This document shows positions 1 through 7,795 of a stretch of 64,000 nucleotides of DNA, in pieces. Origin of the DNA: Ga0077527 sp964531455 (GTDB lineage: Bacteria > Pseudomonadota > Gammaproteobacteria > Burkholderiales > SG8-41); contig CAZHFZ010000010.1 in assembly GCA_964531455.1 (NCBI GenBank), positions 19,275 to 83,274 of the forward strand, read 5' to 3'. Every line of letters begins with the position of its first letter. The first letter of the stretch is position 1. Position numbers and translations under genes: made by a program. Below the pieces are notes generated by a model. The model worked only from the letters and a program-made list of their open reading frames with translations, did no database searches and was not told the origin of the DNA.

Positions 1-1
1 C

Positions 2-634
2 ATCCAGGGCATGCGGGTTACCGATGCCGAGACCATGGATGTGGTCGAAATGGTGCTCGGCGGGCAGGTCAACAAGGAAATCGTCAACCTGATCAATCGC
101 TGCGGCGGGAAGGCGGTCGGGTTGACCGGCAAGGATGGCGGCCTCATCCGCGCGCGCAAGATGAAAGTGCGCGGCGCTCCCGGAAGTGACGAACTGGTCG
201 ACATTGGCCAGGTCGGCGAAGTTGAAAGCATTGATCCGGCCATCGTCAATCTGTTGCACACCCAGGATTTCATCCCGGTCATCGCGCCGGTGGGCGTCGG
301 CGCCAACGGTGAGTCATACAACATCAATGCCGATCTGGTGGCCGGCAAGGTCGCCGAAATCCTCAAGGCGGAAAAGCTGATCGTGCTGACCAACACTGCG
401 GGCGTACTCGACAAGGACGGCAATCTGCTGACCGGACTCACCGCACGCAAGGTTGATGAACTGTTCGCTGATGGCACCATCCACGGCGGCATGCTGCCGA
501 AGATCGGTTCGGCGCTGGAGGCAGTCAAAAACGGCGTCAATACCTGCCACATCATCGATGGCCGGGTCGAACACGCGCTGCTGCTCGAGATTCTCACCGA
601 CGAAGGCGTCGGTACCCTGATCAAGCGCCGCTGA
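2..634 (+). CDS. argB: Acetylglutamate kinase, C-terminal part (5' end outside window)
   Basis: ArgB phosphorylates N-acetyl-L-glutamate in the second step of arginine biosynthesis in the cytoplasm. The frame is open to the left edge (I-Q-G before the first Met at 11), so that Met is internal and roughly the first third of the ~295-residue enzyme is missing. The visible part has the family signatures MRVTDAETMDVVEMVLGGQV, VNLINRCGGKAVGLTGKDG, NINADLVAGKVAEIL and the C-terminal GGMLPKIGSALEAVKNGV block that closes the amino-acid-kinase fold. It is followed 16 bp downstream by a HAD phosphatase and then slmA, all on the same strand. Nothing is odd apart from the truncation by the window. Confidence 0.95.
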   Translation: MQGMRVTDAETMDVVEMVLGGQVNKEIVNLINRCGGKAVGLTGKDGGLIRARKMKVRGAPGSDELVDIGQVGEVESIDPAIVNLLHTQDFIPVIAPVGVGANGESYNINADLVAGKVAEILKAEKLIVLTNTAGVLDKDGNLLTGLTARKVDELFADGTIHGGMLPKIGSALEAVKNGVNTCHIIDGRVEHALLLEILTDEGVGTLIKRR

Positions 635-650
635 CCGGGCCGGAGTGGGC

Positions 651-1295
651 ATGAGCAGCAATGTGGCGTGGATTTTCGACCTCGACAACACGCTGCACAA
701 CGCAACGCCGCATATCTTTCCGCACATCAACCGGGCGATGACTGCCTACCTGCAGCAGCATTTGCAACTGGATGAGGCCGCTGCCGGCGCGCTGCGCAAA
801 GACTACTGGCTGCGTTACGGTGCCACCCTGCTCGGCCTGATCAAGCATCACAAAACCGATCCGGCACATTTCCTCTGGCACACCCACCAGTTTCCCGATT
901 TGAAGCGCATGGTCGTGCCGGAGCCGCAATTGCGTCACGTATTGCAGCGCCTGCGCGGCCGCAAGTATGTGTTTTCCAATGCGCCCGTCCACTACGCCCG
1001 GGCGGTGTTGAGTGTGCTCGGAATCAGCGACCTGTTCGAAACGGTGTTTTCGATTGAAACCGCGCGCTTCCGCCCGAAACCCGATGCCTACGGTTTCCTG
1101 CGTTTGTGCCGTGCTCATCACCTGCGGCCGCGGCGCTGTATCATGGTCGAAGACTCGCTGGAGAACCTGCGTACCGCAAAACGGCTGGGGATGAAGACCG
1201 TATGGGTGTCGCAGGCGGAGCGGGCGCCCGGCTATGTCGACAGGCGCATTACCGGAATTACCGATCTTTCCATTCACGCAGCATCACTGTACTGA
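651..1295 (+). CDS. HAD-family pyrimidine 5'-nucleotidase-like phosphatase
   Basis: A 214-residue haloacid-dehalogenase-superfamily hydrolase. Motif I is FDLDNTLHNA near the N-terminus with the nucleophilic Asp, motif II is the VFSNAP segment, motif III the Lys in RPKPDAYGF, and motif IV MVEDSLENL. The N-terminal motif followed by an all-helical cap (HINRAMTAYLQQHL) resembles the yeast SDT1/PHM8 type of pyrimidine 5'-nucleotidase, which dephosphorylates UMP/CMP; that substrate is inferred from the family. A GTG at 645 is also in frame, but GGAG at 642-645 sits at the right distance for the ATG at 651, which is preferred. Placed between argB and slmA, probably co-transcribed (gaps of 16 and 7 bp). 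Confidence 0.8.
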   Translation: MSSNVAWIFDLDNTLHNATPHIFPHINRAMTAYLQQHLQLDEAAAGALRKDYWLRYGATLLGLIKHHKTDPAHFLWHTHQFPDLKRMVVPEPQLRHVLQRLRGRKYVFSNAPVHYARAVLSVLGISDLFETVFSIETARFRPKPDAYGFLRLCRAHHLRPRRCIMVEDSLENLRTAKRLGMKTVWVSQAERAPGYVDRRITGITDLSIHAASLY

Positions 1296-1302
1296 GGACG
1301 GC

Positions 1303-1887
1303 ATGGCACGTAGCGGAGAACGCAAGACCCAGATTCTGCAAACGCTTGCCCAGATGCTTGAAGGCCCTGCGGCCGAGCGCATCACCACTGCGGCGCTTGC
1401 GGCGCGCATCGGTGTTTCGGAAGCGGCGCTTTACCGCCATTTCAAGGGCAAGGCCGACATGTTTGCCGGTCTGATCGACTTTGTCGAAGACACGCTTTTT
1501 ACGCTGATCAACAGAATCACCAGCGACGAGCAGAGCGGGCTGCGCCAGGCGGAAGCGATCATTGGCATGCTGCTGGGTTTTTCGCAAAAGAACCGCGGCA
1601 TGACGAGGGTGTTGATCGGCGACGCGCTGGTCACCGAGGATGATGCTCTGCAGGCGCGAATCAACCAGATACACGACCGGCTTGAGGCTGCACTGAAGCA
1701 GGCGTTGCGTTTTGCCGCGACCCGCGGCGAAATTGCTGCTGACGTCGATCCGGCGGCACAGGCCAATCTATTGATGAGTTTTGTTGCCGGCCGCTGGCAT
1801 CAGTATGCCAAAAGCGGATTCCGTCGCGATCCGGTGGAGTATTGGCAGCAGCAATGGAAGCAGTTAACCGCGGGCATAATCATCTAG
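1303..1887 (+). CDS. slmA: Nucleoid occlusion factor SlmA (TetR family)
   Basis: SlmA binds chromosomal sites and blocks FtsZ polymerisation over the nucleoid. The 194-residue product has a TetR helix-turn-helix in the first 50 residues (GVSEAALYRHFKGKADMF) and then SlmA-type helices (LIDFVEDTLFTLINRI, LLGFSQKNRGMTRVLIGDAL, the latter equivalent to the conserved [21 protein letters not shown] region of E. coli SlmA). The open frame extends upstream to 1234 inside the HAD gene, but the ATG at 1303 has GAGG at 1294-1297, overlapping the HAD stop, and gives the usual length. Division regulator rather than metabolite-responsive repressor; no ligand should be assumed. Confidence 0.88.
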   Translation: MARSGERKTQILQTLAQMLEGPAAERITTAALAARIGVSEAALYRHFKGKADMFAGLIDFVEDTLFTLINRITSDEQSGLRQAEAIIGMLLGFSQKNRGMTRVLIGDALVTEDDALQARINQIHDRLEAALKQALRFAATRGEIAADVDPAAQANLLMSFVAGRWHQYAKSGFRRDPVEYWQQQWKQLTAGIII

Positions 1888-1915
1888 CCGCTCAATTTGT
1901 AACGGAGATCCATTC

Positions 1916-2260
1916 ATGTCACAGATCACTACACAGCAACTGGCGCAATTGATGCTCGGCATCGCCCGATCGCAGCTTGCGGTGGTCGATTCCATTGAAA
2001 ACATGAAGGCGGGATTCAAATTCACCCATGTGCGGCCAACGCTGGAAACCGCGTCGCGCATCCGCTCCAATCATGCTGAAACGCTGGCGGATTTTCCGGC
2101 ACGGCTTTTGTTGCAGATGCTGGGTCGCAACGCTCCCGATTTGGAGCGTGTTGCCCGTGAACTTGAACACCTGATCAGCGGAGAGAGCACGACGCCCTCG
2201 CGCGAGGCGTTGGCGGAAGAAACGGCACCACGGGCGCCGGATTCCCTGGATATGACCTGA
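1916..2260 (+). CDS. Hypothetical protein, 114 aa
   Basis: Not recognised. A small soluble protein with no signal peptide or membrane segment: two predicted amphipathic helices (TTQQLAQLMLGIARSQLAVV; a second around residues 60-85 with the segment LLLQMLGRNAPDLERVAREL), and a polar, Pro/Ala-rich tail from about residue 90. A good Shine-Dalgarno (ACGGAGA, about 1901-1907) precedes the ATG, and the reading frame has the codon usage of its neighbours, so it looks like a real gene. It lies 28 bp after slmA on the same strand and converges on the MoeB-like gene. Confidence 0.6.
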   Translation: MSQITTQQLAQLMLGIARSQLAVVDSIENMKAGFKFTHVRPTLETASRIRSNHAETLADFPARLLLQMLGRNAPDLERVARELEHLISGESTTPSREALAEETAPRAPDSLDMT

Positions 2261-2287
2261 TTTTTGCGGGGGCGTGAAAGTGCGTGT

Positions 2288-3037
2288 TTATCGCCCGCTG
2301 CACACCGCACAGTCCGGATCGCGCTGAAGTTTTACGGTCCGGACATCCATCGTCAGCGCATCAAGCAGCAGTAGCCGTCCGCTCAAGGATTCTCCGGCGC
2401 CCGACAGCAGTTTCAGTGTTTCGGCGGCTTGCATTGCGCCGATGACGCCGACCACCGGGGCAAATACCCCCATGACCGCGCAGCGCATCTCTTCAGTTTC
2501 CCCTTCTTCCGGAAACAGGCAGGCATAGCAGGGTGACTGCGCGCTGCGCAGATCGAACACGGCAAGCTGACCGTCGAAACGGATGCCGGCGCCCGATACC
2601 AGTGGTTTGCGCGCGGCGACGCAGGCGCGGTTGACCGCATGACGTGTCGCGAAATTGTCGCTGCCATCGAGCACGATGTCTGCTGTGGCAACCAGTTGTG
2701 CAAGTCGTGTGCCGTCGACGCGCTCGCCGACCGTCTTGATGCTGACCCGGGGATTGATTGCTTTCAGGGTATCCCGGGCTGATTCGACCTTGGGCCGGCC
2801 GACTGCTGCTTCACGGTGCACGATTTGCCGCTGCAGATTGGTCAGGTCCACCACATCGCCGTCGCAAATGGTCAGCGTACCGACACCCGCCGATGCGAGA
2901 TACAGCGCGGCCGGCGATCCGAGTCCGCCGGCACCGATCATCAGCACATGCGCGTCGAGCAGTCGCTGTTGGCCTTCAATGCCGATTTCTGGCAGCAGGA
3001 TGTGGCGGCTGTAGCGCAGCAGTTGTTCGTCGTCCAT
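2288..3037 (-). CDS. moeB: MoeB/ThiF-family E1-like adenylyltransferase
   Basis: A 249-residue E1-like enzyme that adenylates the C-terminus of a sulfur-carrier protein (MoaD, ThiS or similar) for molybdopterin or thiamine synthesis. The nucleotide loop GAGGLGSPAALYLASAGVG lies near residues 35-53, followed by the DxDxVDLTNLQRQ Mg/ATP segment. Zn ligands are two CxxC pairs, CYAC near residue 171 and CAVC at the extreme C-terminus. The Cys of the crossover loop is present in MRCAVMGVFAPVVG, a sequence that looks intermediate between MoeB and ThiF, so the partner cannot be decided. Transcribed after ctpA, but separated from it by a 10-bp hairpin. Confidence 0.85.
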   Translation of the reverse strand: MDDEQLLRYSRHILLPEIGIEGQQRLLDAHVLMIGAGGLGSPAALYLASAGVGTLTICDGDVVDLTNLQRQIVHREAAVGRPKVESARDTLKAINPRVSIKTVGERVDGTRLAQLVATADIVLDGSDNFATRHAVNRACVAARKPLVSGAGIRFDGQLAVFDLRSAQSPCYACLFPEEGETEEMRCAVMGVFAPVVGVIGAMQAAETLKLLSGAGESLSGRLLLLDALTMDVRTVKLQRDPDCAVCSGR

Positions 3038-3073
3038 GACGCCAGTCTCGTATTTTTGCGCGGCTGAAACAAC

Positions 3074-3096
3074 AACGCCCGGCGTTGCCGGGCGTT
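3074..3096 (-). terminator. Hairpin between ctpA and moeB
   Basis: Perfect 10-bp inverted repeat (arms 3074-3083 and 3087-3096, loop 3 nt) just downstream of the ctpA stop on the minus strand. The minus-strand sequence after it is only moderately T-rich (GTTGTTTC), so it may attenuate rather than fully terminate. Confidence 0.55.
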
Positions 3097-3114
3097 GGGC
3101 CGCAAAATCGGTAC

Positions 3115-4560
3115 TCAGTTGGGTTTTGAGATGCCGCGGCTCTTCAGGAATGCAACAGCCTGGTTCAGTTCGTAGTCGTCAGGTGAAACAATTTCACCGG
3201 CTTCGCGCAGTGCGCGTAACTTCTCGCGTTCTTTTTCCCGGTCCTTCTCATCCGGTTCCTTCGGCCGCGCTGCCGGTGTGAATTTGTATTTCTCCGCTGC
3301 GCGTGCTGCGGCAACGGCCTTGTCCTCGGGTTTTTCCGTGGTCGCGGCTTCACCAAGGTGCTTGGTCAGGTCGGCCTCGCGCAGTTTTAACGTGCGGTCG
3401 GTTGCGCCGTCATCCAGCGGAATATCCGGCGTGATGCCCTTGGCCTGGATTGAACGGCCTTTGGGCGTGTAATAACGCGCGGTGGTGAGCTTGATCGCGG
3501 TGTTGTTCCCCAGCGGCAGGATGGTCTGCACGGAACCTTTACCGAATGTCTGCTGGCCCATCACTACTGCGCGGTTATGGTCCTGCAACGCGCCTGCGAC
3601 GATTTCCGAAGCGGAAGCCGAACCGCCGTTCACCAGCACAACCATCGGCACGGTCTTGGCCTCGGGAGGCAGGCGTTTGAGGAAGTCTTCCTTGTTGCGG
3701 CCGCGCAGATAATGTTCCGGTGTCGCGTTGAGCTTCATCTTGGCTTCCTCGGTGCGGCCGTCGGTGTAGACCACCAACGCGTCTTTTGGCAGGAACGCTG
3801 CCGAGACCGCTACAGCACCATTGAGAAGGCCGCCGGGATCGTTGCGCAGGTCGAGGATCAGGCCTTTCATCGGGCCCTGGTTTTCCTTGAACATGCGCTC
3901 AATGGAACGCGCCATCGTGTCGCCGGTATGTTCCTGGAACTGCGAGACACGCACATAGGCATATCCCGGCTCCAGCAGTTTCGATTTGACGCTCTGGATT
4001 TTGATCACGGCACGGGTCAGCGTGATCACCAGCGGTTTGGTTTCCCCCTTGCGCACGATGGTGAGCACGATGGGCGTGTTGGGCTTGCCGCGCATGCGTT
4101 TCACGGCGTCGTTCAGCGTCATGCCTTTGACCGAGGTGTCGTCGAGTTTGACGATCAGGTCGCCGGCCTTGATTCCGGCGCGTGAAGCGGGTGAATCGTC
4201 AATTGGCGAGACCACGCGAACGAAGCCGTCTTCCATGCCGACTTCGATGCCAAGGCCGCCAAATTCGCCCTGGGTGCCGACCTGCATTTCCTTGAAGGCT
4301 TCCTGGTCAAGATAGGCCGAGTGCGGATCGAGTCTGGTGAGCATGCCGTTGATCGCCTCGGTGATCAGTTTTTTGTCCTCGACAGGCTCGACATAATCAC
4401 TTTTGACGCGACCGAAGACTTCGGTGAACGCGCGCAACTCTTCGATAGGCAGCGGTCCGGTAGCACCGCGCTGGGCGATCGCGGAGAAATTGAGGCTGAT
4501 TGCCACGCCGATGACCACGCCACCAACGACTAGCCCTAACTGCTTGATTTTGCTGCGCAT
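3115..4560 (-). CDS. ctpA: S41 family C-terminal processing peptidase (CtpA)
   Basis: Periplasmic tail-specific serine protease of 481 residues. N-terminal hydrophobic signal/anchor (residues 7-30), a PDZ domain around 100-180 (GGLGIEVGMEDGFVRVVSPI, ending in the KAGDLIVKLDD strand), and the S41 catalytic core. The Ser lies in NGGSASASEIVAGAL near residue 314-318 and the general-base Lys is K341 in TFGKGSVQ. The C-terminus is a charged Lys/Glu-rich tail (about 420-460). The start ATG has AGGAG upstream. It sits after gpmI and envC in one minus-strand operon; pairing of CtpA with the EnvC amidase activator suggests a role in cell-wall hydrolase turnover, which is inference. Confidence 0.93.
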   Translation of the reverse strand: MRSKIKQLGLVVGGVVIGVAISLNFSAIAQRGATGPLPIEELRAFTEVFGRVKSDYVEPVEDKKLITEAINGMLTRLDPHSAYLDQEAFKEMQVGTQGEFGGLGIEVGMEDGFVRVVSPIDDSPASRAGIKAGDLIVKLDDTSVKGMTLNDAVKRMRGKPNTPIVLTIVRKGETKPLVITLTRAVIKIQSVKSKLLEPGYAYVRVSQFQEHTGDTMARSIERMFKENQGPMKGLILDLRNDPGGLLNGAVAVSAAFLPKDALVVYTDGRTEEAKMKLNATPEHYLRGRNKEDFLKRLPPEAKTVPMVVLVNGGSASASEIVAGALQDHNRAVVMGQQTFGKGSVQTILPLGNNTAIKLTTARYYTPKGRSIQAKGITPDIPLDDGATDRTLKLREADLTKHLGEAATTEKPEDKAVAAARAAEKYKFTPAARPKEPDEKDREKEREKLRALREAGEIVSPDDYELNQAVAFLKSRGISKPN

Positions 4561-4596
4561 TTAAACTCCTGCCGAGGTCGGCAACTGATGTGACTG

Positions 4597-5805
4597 CTAA
4601 CGTAGTTTGACCCAAGTGAGCGGGTCGAATGGCTTCCCTGCGTGACGCATCTCAAAGTATAGCCCCGATTCTGCATTGCCGCCGCTGTTGCCCACCGTGG
4701 CAATGGTGTCGCCGCCGCGGATGACTTCACCGACTTGTTTCAATAATGCTTCAGCATTGGCGTACAAGGTCATGTAGCTGTCTCCGTGATCAATGATCAG
4801 CAGATTGCCGAAGCCGCGCAGCCAGTCGGCGTAAACCACGCGGCCGCCCGCAACAGCTTTGACACCATCACCGGACTTGGCGGCAATGAATACGCCTTTC
4901 CAGGTAATTCCGCCGTCTGAACGTGGACTGCCAAACCGGCCTCCAAGTTCCCCGCGAACTGGTAATGCCAGCGTACCGCGCGTGGCGGCGAAAGCACCGC
5001 CTCCGGTATCTGCTGGCAAAGCTTCGTTGCGGGGACGGGGTTTGCCGCCGGAAGCCGGTTTTTGCGTCCGCTGCGGCTGTTGTTGCACCAGCCTGGATAA
5101 TTGTTCGATCAGGCGGCCCAGCCGGTTCTCATTATTCTGCATGACGCGGATTTGCTGCTGCTGGGCGCGGATGTCACGGGAAACCTTGGTCAACACGTCC
5201 GAGCGGGCGCGTTTTTCGCGTTCCAGGCGTTTTTTCTGCGCCGTCTGATCCTGGGCGATACGCGTTATGGCCGCGGTTTCTTCCGCAATTTCGCGGGTTA
5301 ACCGGTCGAGCTCTGCAAGGTTGGTGCGCAAGCCGTCCACCAGCTGCGCACGGGCACGTGCAATGTAGGCGAGGTAGTGCAGCTGGCGCGCCATTTCATT
5401 GGGATTTTCCCGGGCCAGCACCAGCCGCAGTGCATCCGGTTCGCCTTGCTGGTATTGCCGGCGCAGCATGCGGCCTAGCAGTTCCTGTTGCGCCTGCATG
5501 CTTGACTTGGTTTCCTGGGAAGACTTGCGCAGCGAGCCGAGCTTGGCGCCAGCATCGCGCGCCTGACGATTCAGGTCGCGCAGTTCGCGGTTGGCTTCGG
5601 AGATGGCCTGTTCGGATTCGCGCAGCGCGTCTGAGGCTTCGCTTTTTGTTTCCTCGGCCGCAGCGAGTTTTTTCTGCATCGCCGAAATGCGCCCGCGCAG
5701 CTCCTGCAGCTCATCCTGGGCCTGTGTTGCCGTGGTTGCCGCCGCGCTGGCGATTGCCGGGGCGAACGCCAGCGCAAGGATCAATAAATGCGCAGTGCGG
5801 GTCAC
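4597..5805 (-). CDS. envC: Murein hydrolase activator EnvC (degenerate LytM domain)
   Basis: Periplasmic coiled-coil protein that activates N-acetylmuramyl-L-alanine amidases at the septum. Of 402 residues, 1-25 form a signal peptide, about 28-240 is a long Glu/Arg/Gln-rich coiled coil, then a Pro/Gly linker and a C-terminal LytM/M23 domain (GGRFGSPRSDGGITWKGVFI onward). The zinc ligands of active M23 peptidases are absent: the HxxxD segment reads GGITWKGV, the HxH strand reads GLYFEMRH, and the MTLYAH histidine is Asn. This is the known non-catalytic EnvC state. The GTG start overlaps the gpmI stop by 4 nt, so translation is likely coupled. Confidence 0.9.
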   Translation of the reverse strand: MTRTAHLLILALAFAPAIASAAATTATQAQDELQELRGRISAMQKKLAAAEETKSEASDALRESEQAISEANRELRDLNRQARDAGAKLGSLRKSSQETKSSMQAQQELLGRMLRRQYQQGEPDALRLVLARENPNEMARQLHYLAYIARARAQLVDGLRTNLAELDRLTREIAEETAAITRIAQDQTAQKKRLEREKRARSDVLTKVSRDIRAQQQQIRVMQNNENRLGRLIEQLSRLVQQQPQRTQKPASGGKPRPRNEALPADTGGGAFAATRGTLALPVRGELGGRFGSPRSDGGITWKGVFIAAKSGDGVKAVAGGRVVYADWLRGFGNLLIIDHGDSYMTLYANAEALLKQVGEVIRGGDTIATVGNSGGNAESGLYFEMRHAGKPFDPLTWVKLR

Positions 5806-7337
5806 GCAAACTCGAGAAGCGACCGTCCGGTCATCCCGGCGGGTTTGGGCAGGCCCATCATCGCCAGCAGCGTTGGGGCGACGTCCTGAAGTGCCCCACC
5901 CTCTGCGATACTGGCTTTGCGGCCGATGTACAGCAGCGGCACCAGATTCAGCGTGTGCGCGGTGTGCGGCTGCTGCGACTCTGCGTCGCGCATGGTTTCA
6001 GCGTTGCCGTGGTCAGCGGTGATCAGTACTTCGCCGCCACATTCGCGCATGGCTTCGACGGCGCGGCCGATACATTCATCGAGCACTTCAATCGCACGGG
6101 TCGCAGCGTCAAGGTTGCCGGTGTGGCCGACCATGTCGCCATTGGCAAAGTTGCAGATGATTGCGCTGTATTGGCGAGTTTTTATGGCGGCCACCAGCTT
6201 GTCGGTGACTTCGCGCGCGCTCATTTCCGGCTGCAGATCATAGGTCGCAACCTTGGGTGAAGGCACCATGATCCGGTCTTCCCCGGCGTACGGCGTTTCA
6301 ACGCCGCCATTAAAAAAGTAAGTGACGTGGGCATACTTTTCAGTTTCGGCGATGCGCAGCTGCTTCAGCCCCTGCTTGGCGAGGTATTCGCCGAAGCCGT
6401 CGCGGATCTGCTGCGGTCCGAATGCGGCAGGAATCCGGGCGAAGTCCTCGCCGTAACTGGTCAGCGTGCAGTAATACCCGGGCTTCGGCGTGCGCTTGCG
6501 CGGGAAGCCGGAAAACCGGGCATCGGTCAGGGCGGTGGTCATCTGGCGCGCGCGATCAGAACGGAAATTCATGAAGATCACCGCATCGCCGTCTTGCATC
6601 GCGACCGGTTGTGCGCCTGCCGGCACGATGGCGGTGGCTTTAACGAATTCATCTGTTTCATTGCGCGCATACGCTGCGCGCAGGCCGGCCACTGCGTCCG
6701 GCGCGGTATATGCGCTTTCCCCAGCCGTAATCAGGTCGTAGGCTGTCTGCACACGTTCCCAGCGCTGGTCGCGGTCCATTGCGAAATAACGGCCGCAGAT
6801 TGATGCGATTCGCGCATTGCCCAATGCCCGGCACTTTTCCTCAAGCGCCTTCAGCGAAGCTTCGGCGCTTTGCGGGGGCGTGTCGCGACCGTCCAGGAAT
6901 GCATGCACATATACTTTTTTCGCGCCGCCTTTGGCCGCGAGGTCGAGCAGAGCGTGTATCTGTGATTCGTGGCTGTGCACGCCGCCCGGGGACAGCAGAC
7001 CGAGCACATGCAGTGCTCCGCTGCCGGCGGTCTTGATCAGTGTGCCGAGAACAGGATTGGTTGCGAATTCGCCGGTTTCGATCGCATGCTCGATCTTGGT
7101 GTAATCCTGATAAACCACGCGGCCGGCGCCGATGTTCATGTGACCGACTTCGGAGTTGCCCATTTGCAGCGCCGGGAGCCCCACCCATTTTTCGGAGGCA
7201 TCAATGATGGTGTGCGGGCAGGTTTTCCAAAGTACGTTCCAGTGCGGTTTGCGCGCCTGGCAGATGGCGTTGTCATCACAGGCTTCGCGGTGTCCGAAAC
7301 CGTCAAGGATGATCAGCAGGGAGGGGGTTATGTTCAT
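5802..7337 (-). CDS. gpmI: 2,3-bisphosphoglycerate-independent phosphoglycerate mutase
   Basis: Cytoplasmic glycolytic/gluconeogenic enzyme interconverting 3- and 2-phosphoglycerate through a phosphoserine intermediate, with Mn2+. Full length at 511 residues. The N-terminal metal Asp is in LLIILDGFGHRE; catalytic Ser62 lies in MGNSEVGHMNIGAGR; HAFLDGRDTPP and the C-terminal metal motif TADHGNAE are intact. First gene of the gpmI-envC-ctpA operon and divergent from the ArsR-fold regulator at 7421, with only 83 bp for both promoters. Confidence 0.97.
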   Translation of the reverse strand: MNITPSLLIILDGFGHREACDDNAICQARKPHWNVLWKTCPHTIIDASEKWVGLPALQMGNSEVGHMNIGAGRVVYQDYTKIEHAIETGEFATNPVLGTLIKTAGSGALHVLGLLSPGGVHSHESQIHALLDLAAKGGAKKVYVHAFLDGRDTPPQSAEASLKALEEKCRALGNARIASICGRYFAMDRDQRWERVQTAYDLITAGESAYTAPDAVAGLRAAYARNETDEFVKATAIVPAGAQPVAMQDGDAVIFMNFRSDRARQMTTALTDARFSGFPRKRTPKPGYYCTLTSYGEDFARIPAAFGPQQIRDGFGEYLAKQGLKQLRIAETEKYAHVTYFFNGGVETPYAGEDRIMVPSPKVATYDLQPEMSAREVTDKLVAAIKTRQYSAIICNFANGDMVGHTGNLDAATRAIEVLDECIGRAVEAMRECGGEVLITADHGNAETMRDAESQQPHTAHTLNLVPLLYIGRKASIAEGGALQDVAPTLLAMMGLPKPAGMTGRSLLEFA

Positions 7338-7349
7338 GATTTTAATGAA

Positions 7350-7378
7350 TTATTCGGCATGCTCTGATAAAGTATAAT
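7350..7378 (+). promoter_or_regulatory. Candidate sigma70 promoter for the ArsR-fold gene
   Basis: A perfect TATAAT at 7373-7378 is preceded after 17 bp by a weak -35 (TTATTC, 7350-7355). The ATG of the next gene is 43 bp downstream of the -10. Confidence 0.55.
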
Positions 7379-7420
7379 TCTAATCCATTTCAACTGGCCT
7401 GAGTGCATCAGGGTGCCGAC

Positions 7421-7747
7421 ATGAACAATGCCGTTGCGTTGCGCGAACAATTGCTGAAAAAGCAGGAGCATATTGACCAGGCTTCGCGTGCCTTGAAGGC
7501 CATGGCGCATCCCTTGCGGTTAAAAATCCTTTGCATACTGGGTCCGGAAGAATTGAGTGTGCAGGAAATCGTCGACTGCGTCGGCACTTCCCAGAGCAAC
7601 ATTTCCCAGCATCTCGCCATCCTTCGCGAAAAGGGCGTGCTGCGTACCCGCAAGGATGCCAACCGGGTGTTTTACCGAATCGGCGACGAACGGATGCTGA
7701 CACTGATCGGCATGATGCGTGACGTGTTCTGCGGCTCCGAAGACTGA
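7421..7747 (+). CDS. ArsR-fold winged-helix transcriptional regulator
   Basis: A 108-residue winged-helix protein with the ArsR/SmtB layout: KAMAHPLRLKILCILGPEEL, the recognition helix GTSQSNISQHLAILREKGVL and the wing RKDANRVFYRIGDERM. The ELCVCDL-type metal box of arsenic/zinc sensors is replaced by ELSVQEIV, so classical metal sensing is doubtful. Three cysteines remain (ILCILG, DCVG, VFCGSED). The frame also opens at a GTG at 7403, but the ATG at 7421 has AGGG 7 nt upstream. It precedes the PglL, rhodanese and glutaredoxin genes, so a redox or sulfur signal is possible, but this is a guess. Confidence 0.8.
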   Translation: MNNAVALREQLLKKQEHIDQASRALKAMAHPLRLKILCILGPEELSVQEIVDCVGTSQSNISQHLAILREKGVLRTRKDANRVFYRIGDERMLTLIGMMRDVFCGSED

Positions 7748-7795
7748 GGCGCCGCGCTGTTTTCCCCGCGCCGTGATGGCTTTCCGGCGCATTCC

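Noticed and set aside
5358..6260. A 300-codon plus-strand open frame
   Set aside because: Antisense to envC and gpmI, which are both well-supported; composition is that of a shadow frame.
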